From contig JBKCGZ010000100.1 in the NCBI GenBank assembly GCA_046303115.1, forward strand, positions 1 to 64,000: DNA of 64,000 bases, given 5' to 3'. Position numbers and translations under genes: made by a program. Source of the DNA: CAINEC01 sp046303115 (GTDB lineage: Bacteria > Bacteroidota > Bacteroidia > AKYH767-A > OLB10). Every line of letters begins with the position of its first letter. Within the stretch, counting starts at the first letter, position 1. This document shows positions 46,690 to 53,401 of this stretch, in pieces. Below the pieces are notes generated by a model, which ran no database searches, was not told the origin of the DNA, and was given only the letters and a program-made list of their open reading frames with translations.

Positions 46690-46816
46690 ATAAACTTTCT
46701 TTTTTGTCAGTTGTTTTAATAATGTAAGATTTACTGTAAGATTTTTTAAAAAAAGTCAACTTCCGACTTTTAAATTGCTGCATCTTGCACGGAGCAAATC
46801 ATTAAACACATCTATT

Positions 46817-47065
46817 ATGCAACAGTTTGAAATTGAACAGCACTTAAACATAACGGCGAAGTTTGAGCTGGTTAACGGATCTACTAAGTACGGCGTTATC
46901 AATAAACAAATTGATGGAGAAAAAATCAGAAATGATTACTATTTCATTTCTCTTCAAAACGTAAAGAATTTCCAGAAGGCGGTAAGCAATCGTAATTACG
47001 AATTCTGCAAAGCTTTAATGGAGCGAATCAATATCAAATTTATTAAATCGATTCAGCCGATTTAA
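46817..47065 (+). CDS. Small hypothetical protein
   Basis: An 82-aa product when started at ATG 46817; an upstream in-frame TTG at 46775 is less likely. It contains FELVNGSTKYGVINKQI and YYFISLQNVKNFQKAVS and ends KFIKSIQPI. It looks like a compact mixed alpha/beta domain without signal or membrane segment. I do not recognise the family. Its 127-bp upstream gap has two TGTAAGA words 12 bp apart. The stop directly abuts the trpS stop on the other strand. Confidence 0.65.
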   Translation: MQQFEIEQHLNITAKFELVNGSTKYGVINKQIDGEKIRNDYYFISLQNVKNFQKAVSNRNYEFCKALMERINIKFIKSIQPI

Positions 47066-48061
47066 CTAACGGTACTGGATACCCATTATTTCACGTACTT
47101 CTTTTACAGTCTTAGAAGAAGATGCGTGAGCTTTTTCTTTACCCATTTGTAATACTTTGTTTAAAGATTGCTCATCCGCCGATATTGCTTCTATTTTTTC
47201 GCGAAGCGGAGCCACAAAAATTTCCATGTCTTCTGCTAATTGCTTTTTCAAATCACCATAGCGAATAGAACAATTATTATACGCCTCTTCAAAAAAGTGA
47301 AGTGTTTCAGGTTTTGATACTACACTTAATAAAGTAAATAAATTCTGTATTGATTCTGGTTTTGTTGAGTTTGGTTCAGTCGGACCACTATCAGAAACAG
47401 CACGCATAATTTTCTTTTTCAATACGTCGGGCTTATCAGCAAGAAAAACAGCATTTGCCTCTCCTTCCGACTTCCCCATTTTCCCAGCACCATCAAGTCC
47501 TGGAATTTTTACTAATTGCTCTCCGAAATTATAAGCAACGGGCTCTGGAAAATAATCGACATTATACATGCGATTAAATCGGTTTCCAAACTGACGTGTC
47601 ATTTCTAAATGTTGCTCTTGATCTTTCCCCACGGGAACCTTCGCGGCTTTATGAATCAAGATATCTGCCGCCATTAAAACAGGATACGTTAAAAGTCCTG
47701 CATTGATATTATCAGGTTGCTTTCTAGCTTTTTCTTTGAATGTCGTTGCACGCTCAAGCTCTCCTAAATATGCATGCATATTCAATAGCAAGTATAACTC
47801 TGCTGTTTCAGGAATATCACTCTGCACGTAGATCGTACTTTTCTCTGGGTCTAGTCCGCATGCTAGATACTCTGCCAACACCTGACGAACATTTTTCTTT
47901 AATAGCGATGCATCTGGATGAGTAGTTAGGGAATGATAATCGGCGATGAAGAAGAAGCAATTATTTACTTCCTGCATGCGTATAAAATTTTTAACTGCAC
48001 CAAAGTAATTTCCCAAGTGTAAATTTCCTGTACTGCGAATACCGCTTACGACTGTTTCCAT
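47066..48061 (-). CDS. trpS: Tryptophanyl-tRNA synthetase
   Basis: A 331-aa class I aminoacyl-tRNA synthetase. The HIGH-type motif is GNLHLGNYFGA (residues 12-22). FIADYHSLTTHPD, the tryptophan-pocket region GLLTYPVLMAADIL and VPVGKDQEQHLEM are typical. The KMSKS motif is KMGKS (near residue 198). The ending HASSKTVKEVREIMG is also family-typical. No -7 element is evident in the sequence just upstream. Confidence 0.97.
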   Translation of the reverse strand: METVVSGIRSTGNLHLGNYFGAVKNFIRMQEVNNCFFFIADYHSLTTHPDASLLKKNVRQVLAEYLACGLDPEKSTIYVQSDIPETAELYLLLNMHAYLGELERATTFKEKARKQPDNINAGLLTYPVLMAADILIHKAAKVPVGKDQEQHLEMTRQFGNRFNRMYNVDYFPEPVAYNFGEQLVKIPGLDGAGKMGKSEGEANAVFLADKPDVLKKKIMRAVSDSGPTEPNSTKPESIQNLFTLLSVVSKPETLHFFEEAYNNCSIRYGDLKKQLAEDMEIFVAPLREKIEAISADEQSLNKVLQMGKEKAHASSSKTVKEVREIMGIQYR

Positions 48062-48110
48062 AAGTGCGAAGATAAGAAAGGTTTGGTCCCGATAGTTATT
48101 GGGATTGCGA

Positions 48111-48150
48111 ATTTGATGATTTGATGATTTGAAAATTTGAAGATTTGAAG
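48111..48150. repeat. Octamer microsatellite (ATTTGAnn x5)
   Basis: Five tandem 8-bp units: ATTTGATG twice, ATTTGAAA once and ATTTGAAG twice. It lies 50 bp upstream of the trpS start and next to the first large repeat copy. Octamer arrays of this word are, as I recall, common in Bacteroidota intergenic DNA; the function is unknown. Confidence 0.85.
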
Positions 48151-48172
48151 ATGAGGCGCACCAAAAATAAAA

Positions 48173-48312
48173 CAGGGGGCCTCCGAGCCCCCGCCCGCAA
48201 TAAATTTAATCGTTCTAAAAACCACTCACAAATTTTATCCGATCTTAACTGTTTGTTGTCGGATAATTCAATTTACTAATTCATTCTTAAGAGCTTAATA
48301 TTTTAACAAATC
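48173..48312. repeat. Tandem intergenic element, copy 1
   Basis: It begins with a GC hairpin GGGGGC-CTCCGA-GCCCCC (48175-48192), then a variable stretch. A block conserved with copy 2 follows (from TCTTAACTGTTTG at 48243 through ATTCTTAAG at 48283-48291), and the copy ends with TAACAAATC (48304-48312). On the minus strand the GC hairpin is followed by TGTTTTATTTTT, a good intrinsic terminator. This copy also has a perfect 8-bp inverted repeat, TTATCCGA (48235-48242) with TCGGATAA (48259-48266). It may encode a small RNA on the minus strand (inference). Confidence 0.75.
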
Positions 48313-48380
48313 GGAATTATTATATTAGGATTAAATGAACCCTAATAAACTTAATAATAAAGAAACTTCCTTCTTTAAAT

Positions 48381-48520
48381 CAGGGGGCCTCCGAGCCCCC
48401 GCCCACAATAAAATTAACTGATTAAAAAATAACTGCCAAATTCAAATCAATCTTAACTGTTTGTTGTCGGATAATTCAATTTACTAATTCATTCTTAAGT
48501 AATTTGCTTTTTAACAAATC
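48381..48520. repeat. Tandem intergenic element, copy 2
   Basis: The same blocks as copy 1 occur exactly 208 bp further on: the GC hairpin (48383-48400), the conserved block from 48451 to 48499, and TAACAAATC at 48512-48520. The hairpin and the central block are near-identical between copies while the stretch between them is not. The left arm of the copy-1 inverted repeat is not conserved here, and the T-run after the hairpin is weaker. Confidence 0.75.
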
Positions 48521-48587
48521 CATCAATCCCAAAAAAATCAATACCCTTTTCAAAATTTTAATCCTATTTTTCATTCTTAAAATTCCT

Positions 48588-48595
48588 TATATTTG
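48588..48595 (+). promoter_or_regulatory. Candidate -7 element of plsC (leaderless geometry)
   Basis: TATATTTG matches TAnnTTTG and ends 4 nt before the GTG start at 48600, so the transcript would begin at the start codon. No TTTG -33 box is evident. Confidence 0.45.
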
Positions 48596-48599
48596 AACT

Positions 48600-49367
48600 G
48601 TGGAATCAGTAAAATTTTTTGCGAAACGAATTTGGTGCGGTTGGTTTTTTCTAACTGGATTTTTATTTTTCCTACCACTCTATCCAGTCTTCTTTATTCT
48701 ATTAAGTAGAGAAAAATGGTTTCCCTATGCTTTCCGATTAAAAAAAGTTTGGGCCCACTGGATAATCATCACCTCCGGTATTTATTACAAAATTTCTTTT
48801 GAAGAAAAGCTGGATAAAAATCAAGCGTATGTAATTACACCCAACCATTCTTCTTACCTCGATATTGTTTTAGCAAACATCGCTATCCCTAATTATTTTC
48901 ATTTTATGGGTAAAGCAGAGCTTAAGAAAGTTCCGCTCTTTAGAATTTTCTTCCGACGAATGAATATCTCGGTAGATAGAAGTAGTCGCAAGGATTCACT
49001 AAAAGCATTTAAGCGTGCCAACAAAGACATCGCAAAAAAAATAAGTATCGCCATCTTTCCTGAAGCAACAATCCCAGCTTGTAGCCCTGAACTTGGTAGA
49101 TTTAAAAGTGGGGCCTTTCGACTAGCCATCCAAAATCAAATACCAATTGTACCAGTAGTATTTTTAGATAATTGGAAATTATTTCCTGATAGCGGCGAAA
49201 ACAGATTTCTTGTTCAGCCAGGACTAGCACGAATATTAGTTTTAAAGGCTATTCCAACAATTGGATTAACAGAAAACGATGTTTCTGAATTAGAGAAAAA
49301 AGTATTTCATCTGATTGAGGAAAAACTAATTACTAATAAGGTGATTCCTGAAAAAATAATTCAATAA
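48600..49367 (+). CDS. plsC: 1-acyl-sn-glycerol-3-phosphate acyltransferase
   Basis: A 255-aa membrane-bound acyltransferase that makes phosphatidic acid. It has an N-terminal hydrophobic segment (about residues 14-35). The HX4D motif is NHSSYLD (near 82-88), the substrate site is MNISVDRSSRKDSL, and the third motif is FPEAT (near 153). The GTG start is supported by the -7 element ending 4 nt upstream. It is divergent from trpS and ends at a terminator shared with the bacilliredoxin gene. Confidence 0.9.
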   Translation: MESVKFFAKRIWCGWFFLTGFLFFLPLYPVFFILLSREKWFPYAFRLKKVWAHWIIITSGIYYKISFEEKLDKNQAYVITPNHSSYLDIVLANIAIPNYFHFMGKAELKKVPLFRIFFRRMNISVDRSSRKDSLKAFKRANKDIAKKISIAIFPEATIPACSPELGRFKSGAFRLAIQNQIPIVPVVFLDNWKLFPDSGENRFLVQPGLARILVLKAIPTIGLTENDVSELEKKVFHLIEEKLITNKVIPEKIIQ

Positions 49368-49401
49368 AAAACCCTGACATTTACGCCAGGGTATTTTTTT
49401 A
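49365..49401. terminator. Bidirectional terminator between plsC and the bacilliredoxin gene
   Basis: ACCCTG (49371-49376) pairs with CAGGGT (49387-49392) around a 10-nt loop. An A-run precedes and a T-run follows, so it can work for the convergent genes on both strands. Confidence 0.75.
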
Positions 49402-49416
49402 TAAGGTTTTCTTGAA

Positions 49417-49851
49417 TTAAGAATTAACCGTATTGCAATGATCTTCGAATGCAGCCATTAAATTTTCTGCAATCATATCTGCTGAATGTCCTTCGATATG
49501 ATGACGCTCAATAAAATGTACTAAATGACCATCTTTAAATAATGCAATGCATGGTGAAGATGGTGGATAAGGCAATGTATATTTTCTTGCCTGCGCAACC
49601 GCATCTAAATCCTGACCCGCAAAAACTGTATACAAATGGTCTGGCTTAATCTCACTTTTTTGTAAAGCTAACTTTACTCCGGGACGTGCAGCACCTGCAG
49701 CACATCCGCAAACAGAATTCATCACTAATAGTAAAGTTCCTTTGCTATTTGGAATAGCAGCATCAACTTGCTGAGCATCTCTTAACTCTGTAAATCCTAC
49801 ACCGGTAAGTTCTAAACGCATCGGCGCACATAATTGCTCTGGATATGGCAT
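49417..49851 (-). CDS. BrxA/BrxB family bacilliredoxin
   Basis: A 144-aa thioredoxin-fold protein of the YphP/YqiW (DUF1094) family. The active-site CGC motif lies in NSVCGCAAGAARPG (near residues 51-64). LYTVFAGQDLDAVAQAR and LPYPPSSPCIALFKDG are family hallmarks. Bacillus members remove bacillithiol from proteins; Bacteroidota can make bacillithiol, so a similar redox role fits. A TAACTTTG element lies 25 nt upstream. Confidence 0.92.
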   Translation of the reverse strand: MPYPEQLCAPMRLELTGVGFTELRDAQQVDAAIPNSKGTLLLVMNSVCGCAAGAARPGVKLALQKSEIKPDHLYTVFAGQDLDAVAQARKYTLPYPPSSPCIALFKDGHLVHFIERHHIEGHSADMIAENLMAAFEDHCNTVNS

Positions 49852-49876
49852 AATTTGATTTTTTTAAAATGTTGCA

Positions 49877-49907
49877 CAAAGTTATGAAAGCAAATTTCAT
49901 TAATGCA
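49877..49907 (-). promoter_or_regulatory. Candidate promoter of the bacilliredoxin gene
   Basis: The minus strand reads TAACTTTG (49884-49877), matching TAnnTTTG. A TTG (49907-49905) lies 20 bp upstream as a partial -33 element. The start codon is 25 nt downstream. Confidence 0.45.
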
Positions 49908-49941
49908 AGATTCCTGTAATGAATTGATAGTTTTTTTTAAA

Positions 49942-49964
49942 TACCCCCTTTTTGCCTGAGGTAA
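49942..49964 (+). promoter_or_regulatory. Shared upstream motif, copy A
   Basis: TACCCCCTT followed by TTTGCCTGAGGTAA lies 25 nt before the PAS-like gene. The same motif with one added base and four changes precedes the response-regulator gene (50457-50480). It may be a regulator site or an alternative promoter. Confidence 0.4.
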
Positions 49965-49989
49965 TATTGCAATATCAAATAACTAAATT

Positions 49990-50313
49990 ATGATTACAGC
50001 ATCTTCTCTTCCGATTATTAAAATCAATTACGATCATCAAATTATTGATGCTAATTTAAACGCTTTGCCCATCCTGGCTAATTGGTGCTGCACCAAAGGA
50101 TCAAATATCCCAGAAGCAGTATTCAGTAAAATCCCATCACTAGAAATTGCTATGAAAACAAACACGGACAGGGAGTGTAAGTTAAAATTTGGTGATACTA
50201 TAATATCGTTTGATATCATTCCGTTTATGGAAGGAGGTTATATTGGATTATATGGCTACAAAGCTGAACAGGTAGAAGTAGCCAGCTATAAAGGTCTTCG
50301 TGTGGCAGTTTAA
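49990..50313 (+). CDS. Small PAS-like sensory protein
   Basis: A 107-aa stand-alone domain. LPIIKINYDHQIIDANLNAL resembles the start of a PAS fold, an acidic/cysteine segment (ANWCCTKGSNIPEAVF) follows, and FDIIPFMEGGYIGLYGYKAE resembles the last two strands. No output domain is present. The stretch NWCC could bind a cofactor or sense redox, but this is a guess. It is monocistronic, with its own terminator, and is separated by 209 bp from a single-domain response regulator that shares its upstream motif. Confidence 0.7.
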   Translation: MITASSLPIIKINYDHQIIDANLNALPILANWCCTKGSNIPEAVFSKIPSLEIAMKTNTDRECKLKFGDTIISFDIIPFMEGGYIGLYGYKAEQVEVASYKGLRVAV

Positions 50314-50340
50314 CTGTTAGACGTTAGGTTGGTTTGAAGG

Positions 50341-50375
50341 GAACAGCCGGCATTTTGCCGGTTGTTCTTGTTTTT
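50341..50375 (+). terminator. Terminator of the PAS-like gene
   Basis: A 12-bp stem with one G-U pair (50341-50352 with 50356-50367; GAACAGCCGGCA against TGCCGGTTGTTC) is closed by TTT and followed by a T-rich run. It lies 28 bp past the stop. Confidence 0.85.
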
Positions 50376-50456
50376 ACCCCCTTCTTACCCTTTGCTGTAA
50401 GATTCATGTAAGAAAATCACTGTTTTTCATCAAACTGTAATAGGCACATGCCGTTA

Positions 50457-50480
50457 TACACCCTTGTTCGCCTGAAATAA
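50457..50480 (+). promoter_or_regulatory. Shared upstream motif, copy B
   Basis: TACACCCTTGTTC followed by GCCTGAAATAA aligns with the motif at 49942-49964, with about 19 of 23 positions identical and one gap. It lies 42 nt before the response-regulator ATG. A further exact TACCCCCTT occurs at 50375-50383. Confidence 0.4.
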
Positions 50481-50522
50481 CCTTAACCATGAGAACTTTA
50501 AACTGTACAAAAACTGATTTTT

Positions 50523-50960
50523 ATGAATTCGACAATTACGAAAAGCAAAGGGACGAACAAGCAAAGTGTTCAATCAGGACGATATGATAAGGTGATGTTG
50601 ATTGATGATAACTCCATTGACTTATTCATCAATAAATCGCTCTTAGAAACCAGTGGATTTTCCACTAAAATTCAAACCTATGAATCGGCACAGGAAGCTA
50701 TAGTTCAGCTGAGCATTTGTCCAGTTGACGAACTTCCAAATGTCATTTTCTTAGATATTATGATGCCTGGCATGGATGGTTTTGAATTCTTAAACGCATT
50801 CGAAAAATTGCCTCAAGAAGTAAGAAATCATTGCAAAGTTATCATGTTATCTACTTCTGAAAGCTTTAAAGACTTGAATAAAGCCAATAGCAATCGCTTT
50901 GTAAAGAAATTCTTGAATAAGCCTTTATCACAGGATATCATTGATGCGATCAACGTGTAG
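50523..50960 (+). CDS. Single-domain response regulator
   Basis: A 145-aa CheY-like receiver without an output domain. The acidic pair is Asp28-Asp29 (MLIDDNSIDLF), the phosphoacceptor is Asp78 (FLDIMMPGMDGFEFL), the Ser/Thr is in MLSTSES, and the lysine is in NKPL near 133. The first 22 residues are polar and not part of the domain, so the start could instead be the GTG at 50592 or the ATG at 50595. A 32-codon ORF (50489-50587) overlaps the annotated start in another frame. Receivers of the NSIDLFINKxLLE type are common in Bacteroidota. No kinase is adjacent. Confidence 0.9.
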   Translation: MNSTITKSKGTNKQSVQSGRYDKVMLIDDNSIDLFINKSLLETSGFSTKIQTYESAQEAIVQLSICPVDELPNVIFLDIMMPGMDGFEFLNAFEKLPQEVRNHCKVIMLSTSESFKDLNKANSNRFVKKFLNKPLSQDIIDAINV

Positions 50961-51395
50961 TTATCGCTTACTCCTAAAATAGTTTACAATTATCTCGCTG
51001 CACTCATCGGCTAATACTCCTTGGACGTATTCGGTCTGTGGGTGCAACTTTATTCCCTGACTTAAGAATCCCCTTTTCTCATCCTTGGCACCTACTACAA
51101 TTCGATCGATTTGCGTCCAGTAGGAAGCCCCACTGCACATCGTGCAAGGCTCTAAGGTCACGTACAAAGTACATCCTTTAAGGTATTTCCCTCCAATCGC
51201 TTCAGCCGCCGCAGTGAAAGCCATCATCTCCGCATGAGCGGTTACATCATTCAGCCTTTCAACCATATTGTGCGAACGCGCAACTATTCTTCCATTGGCA
51301 ACAATCACAGCCCCTATCGGAACTTCATCCGCAGCTAAGGCCTTTCCAGCTTCTGCCAATGCGTGGCGCATAAAATATTCGTCGTCTAAAATCAC
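50961..51395 (-). CDS. tadA: tRNA-specific adenosine deaminase
   Basis: A 144-aa zinc deaminase that converts A34 to inosine in tRNA-Arg. Motif HAE is at residues 54-56 and PCTMC at 83-87 (zinc ligands His54, Cys84, Cys87; catalytic Glu56). EVPIGAVIV and RSHNMVERLNDVTAH are also typical. Guanine deaminase-like relatives exist but the TAHAEMMA context favours TadA. Its stop abuts the response-regulator stop with no gap. Confidence 0.93.
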   Translation of the reverse strand: MILDDEYFMRHALAEAGKALAADEVPIGAVIVANGRIVARSHNMVERLNDVTAHAEMMAFTAAAEAIGGKYLKGCTLYVTLEPCTMCSGASYWTQIDRIVVGAKDEKRGFLSQGIKLHPQTEYVQGVLADECSEIIVNYFRSKR

Positions 51396-51498
51396 AGGTT
51401 AAAATTATTAAATTTATTGATGGTAAGTTCTAAACAATACACCTTGAAAAACTAATTTAAATAACCTCAATTCATGTGTTTTAAAAGTTTGATTAAAT

Positions 51499-51506
51499 TA
51501 ATTTTG
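51499..51506 (+). promoter_or_regulatory. Candidate -7 element of the IPExxxVDY gene (leaderless geometry)
   Basis: TAATTTTG matches TAnnTTTG and ends 5 nt before the ATG at 51512, so transcription would begin at or within a base or two of the start codon. Confidence 0.4.
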
Positions 51507-51511
51507 TAGAG

Positions 51512-51976
51512 ATGGCTAAAAAGGTAGTACAGTTTTTAGATTTTGAAACAGAATATGATTTTCTGCTTTTAGGAATTTATTGCGCCTATCGCGACTATCG
51601 ACTTTGCTTTGAATTAAATCTTGCACTGGAATTATCATTTGAAAAACAAGATGATTTCGAAATTCAAGTGGAAAAGAAAGGATCTGCAGGACAGTTCCCA
51701 ATCTTTTTAGCAGAAAATAATGATGGTGAACAATTTTTTGTGATTGGAAACAAAGGCAACAACGGATTTCTGATTACAGAATTGAAACAAGTGGATTATT
51801 TCCTTCTTGTTCGAAATAACACCAGATATACAACGAGTGAACTTTTAACAGAAAAAATAAAATTAATTAATATCGTCAGCAGCGTTCAGGAATATTTTCC
51901 GGATGAATTAAAATCAGGCGACTTATTCCTATACATCGAAAAAAAAGCAGAGAAAACTACATCTACACATGACTAA
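51512..51976 (+). CDS. IPExxxVDY family protein
   Basis: A 154-aa protein of unknown function restricted to Bacteroidota. The naming motif appears as ITELKQVDYFLLV near residues 88-100, with Thr for Pro in the usual IPE. The N-terminal region (FDFETEYDFLLLGIYCAYRDYRL-type text) is typical. It overlaps pyk by 8 bp, the conserved arrangement for this family, so co-expression with pyruvate kinase is likely. Confidence 0.87.
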   Translation: MAKKVVQFLDFETEYDFLLLGIYCAYRDYRLCFELNLALELSFEKQDDFEIQVEKKGSAGQFPIFLAENNDGEQFFVIGNKGNNGFLITELKQVDYFLLVRNNTRYTTSELLTEKIKLINIVSSVQEYFPDELKSGDLFLYIEKKAEKTTSTHD

Positions 51977-53399
51977 AGAACCAAACAAAACAAAAATTGT
52001 TGCCACCATAGGACCAGCTTGCATGGACCTTTTCACACTTGAAAGAATGATTTTATCAGGTGTAAATATCTGTCGCTTGAATGGATCACATGGTGATCAC
52101 GCAATGATGCAGAAAATAATTGACAACGTTCGATTGCTAAATGAAAAGTTAAATACGCATATTGCTATTTTATTCGACTTGCAAGGACCAAAAATCAGAA
52201 TTGGAGATATCCTCGAAGGAAGCTTCACGCTAAGTAATGGAAGCGAACTAATGTTAACGCCTCAGCAAGTAGAAGGAAATGCTGAACAAGTATTTATTAA
52301 ATATCCGCAATTTCATAAGGATGTTAAGGTTGGCGATTTTGTTTTGATTGATGACGGAAAATTAGAATTGCGCATTGAAGAAATTTTAGCTGACGAACGC
52401 GTAAGAACTAAGGTTATTCATGGAGGAGTTTTATCATCTCGTAAAGGTGTTAACTTACCCAACACCGAAATCTCTTTACCTAGTTTAACAGAAAAAGATA
52501 AAGCTGATTTATTATTTGCTTTAGAAAATAATGTTGAATGGATCGGACTATCATTCGTGCGAAAAGCACAAGATGTAATTGAGCTGAAAGAAATAATTAA
52601 AGCCCATAAGAAACATTCGAAAGTAGTGGCGAAAATTGAAAAGCCAAGCGCGGTTAATTTTATCGATGATATTATTGATGTGTCTGATGCTATCATGGTG
52701 GCACGTGGTGATCTAGGAGTAGAAATGGCCATGGAAAAAGTACCGATGATTCAAAAGATGATTGTGCAAAAAGCAAATCAGAAAGCAAAGCCCGTTATCA
52801 TCGCAACGCAAATGATGGAAAGTATGATTTCAAATTATCGGCCTACACGTGCCGAAGCTAATGATGTTGCCAATGCTGTTTACGATGGTGCTGATGCGTT
52901 AATGCTTAGCGGAGAAACATCAGTAGGAAACTTCCCTATTGAAACAGTGCAAGCAATGCAAAAAATTATCAGCGAAGTAGAAAAAAATGATTCTATTTAT
53001 TTTAAATCAGCTCCGCTAAATAAAAAGTCGTTGAACTTTATTCCTGAATCTATTTGTTTGAATGCTTGTGAGATGGCACGACATGCAGATGCAAGAGCAA
53101 TCATTGCCATGACGCATAGTGGTATGACGGCTTTTAGAATTGCAGCGCACCGACCGAAATCAAATATTTATATTTTTACAGATAATCGTTCTTTACTAAA
53201 CACACTGAGTTTGTTATGGGGAGTTCGAGGATTTTATTACGATAAATATGAGAGTACCGATAATACTGTTCAGGAAATAAAAGAATACTTAAAAGATAAA
53301 CAACTGATTGAAGCGGGTGATTACATTATCAATGTAGCAAGCACACCACTTCATGCAAGAGCAACAGCCAATACAATCAAACTAACCTGTATCCAATAA
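51969..53399 (+). CDS. pyk: Pyruvate kinase
   Basis: A 476-aa glycolytic enzyme that makes pyruvate and ATP from phosphoenolpyruvate. The N-terminus has TKIVATIGPACMD and CRLNGSHGDH, where SHG holds the active-site region (Asn replaces the usual Phe before Gly in NFSHG). AKIEKPSAV, MVARGDLGVEMAMEKVP and ATQMMESMI follow, and the regulatory C-domain ends in IINVASTPLH. It is coupled to the IPExxxVDY gene and followed 2 bp later by an M42 peptidase gene. Confidence 0.97.
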   Translation: MTKEPNKTKIVATIGPACMDLFTLERMILSGVNICRLNGSHGDHAMMQKIIDNVRLLNEKLNTHIAILFDLQGPKIRIGDILEGSFTLSNGSELMLTPQQVEGNAEQVFIKYPQFHKDVKVGDFVLIDDGKLELRIEEILADERVRTKVIHGGVLSSRKGVNLPNTEISLPSLTEKDKADLLFALENNVEWIGLSFVRKAQDVIELKEIIKAHKKHSKVVAKIEKPSAVNFIDDIIDVSDAIMVARGDLGVEMAMEKVPMIQKMIVQKANQKAKPVIIATQMMESMISNYRPTRAEANDVANAVYDGADALMLSGETSVGNFPIETVQAMQKIISEVEKNDSIYFKSAPLNKKSLNFIPESICLNACEMARHADARAIIAMTHSGMTAFRIAAHRPKSNIYIFTDNRSLLNTLSLLWGVRGFYYDKYESTDNTVQEIKEYLKDKQLIEAGDYIINVASTPLHARATANTIKLTCIQ

Positions 53400-53401
53400 T
53401 C

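Larger units (their letters stand above)
48062..48599. other. 540-bp intergenic region between divergent trpS and plsC
   Basis: The region has no convincing protein gene. It holds five copies of an octamer (48111-48150), two copies of a 140-bp element with a 208-bp period (48173-48312 and 48381-48520), and the plsC -7 element (48588-48595). Reading frames across the GC hairpin on the minus strand give similar short Arg/Pro-rich strings in both copies, but without start codons I do not call them genes. Confidence 0.8.

Noticed and set aside
48173..48240. Short Arg/Pro-rich peptide on the minus strand across the GC hairpin
   Set aside because: Similar text appears in both copies only because the hairpin DNA is conserved; no start codon or ribosome site supports translation.
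48111..48520. CRISPR-like array
   Set aside because: The octamers lack spacers, the 140-bp units occur only twice, and no cas genes are present.
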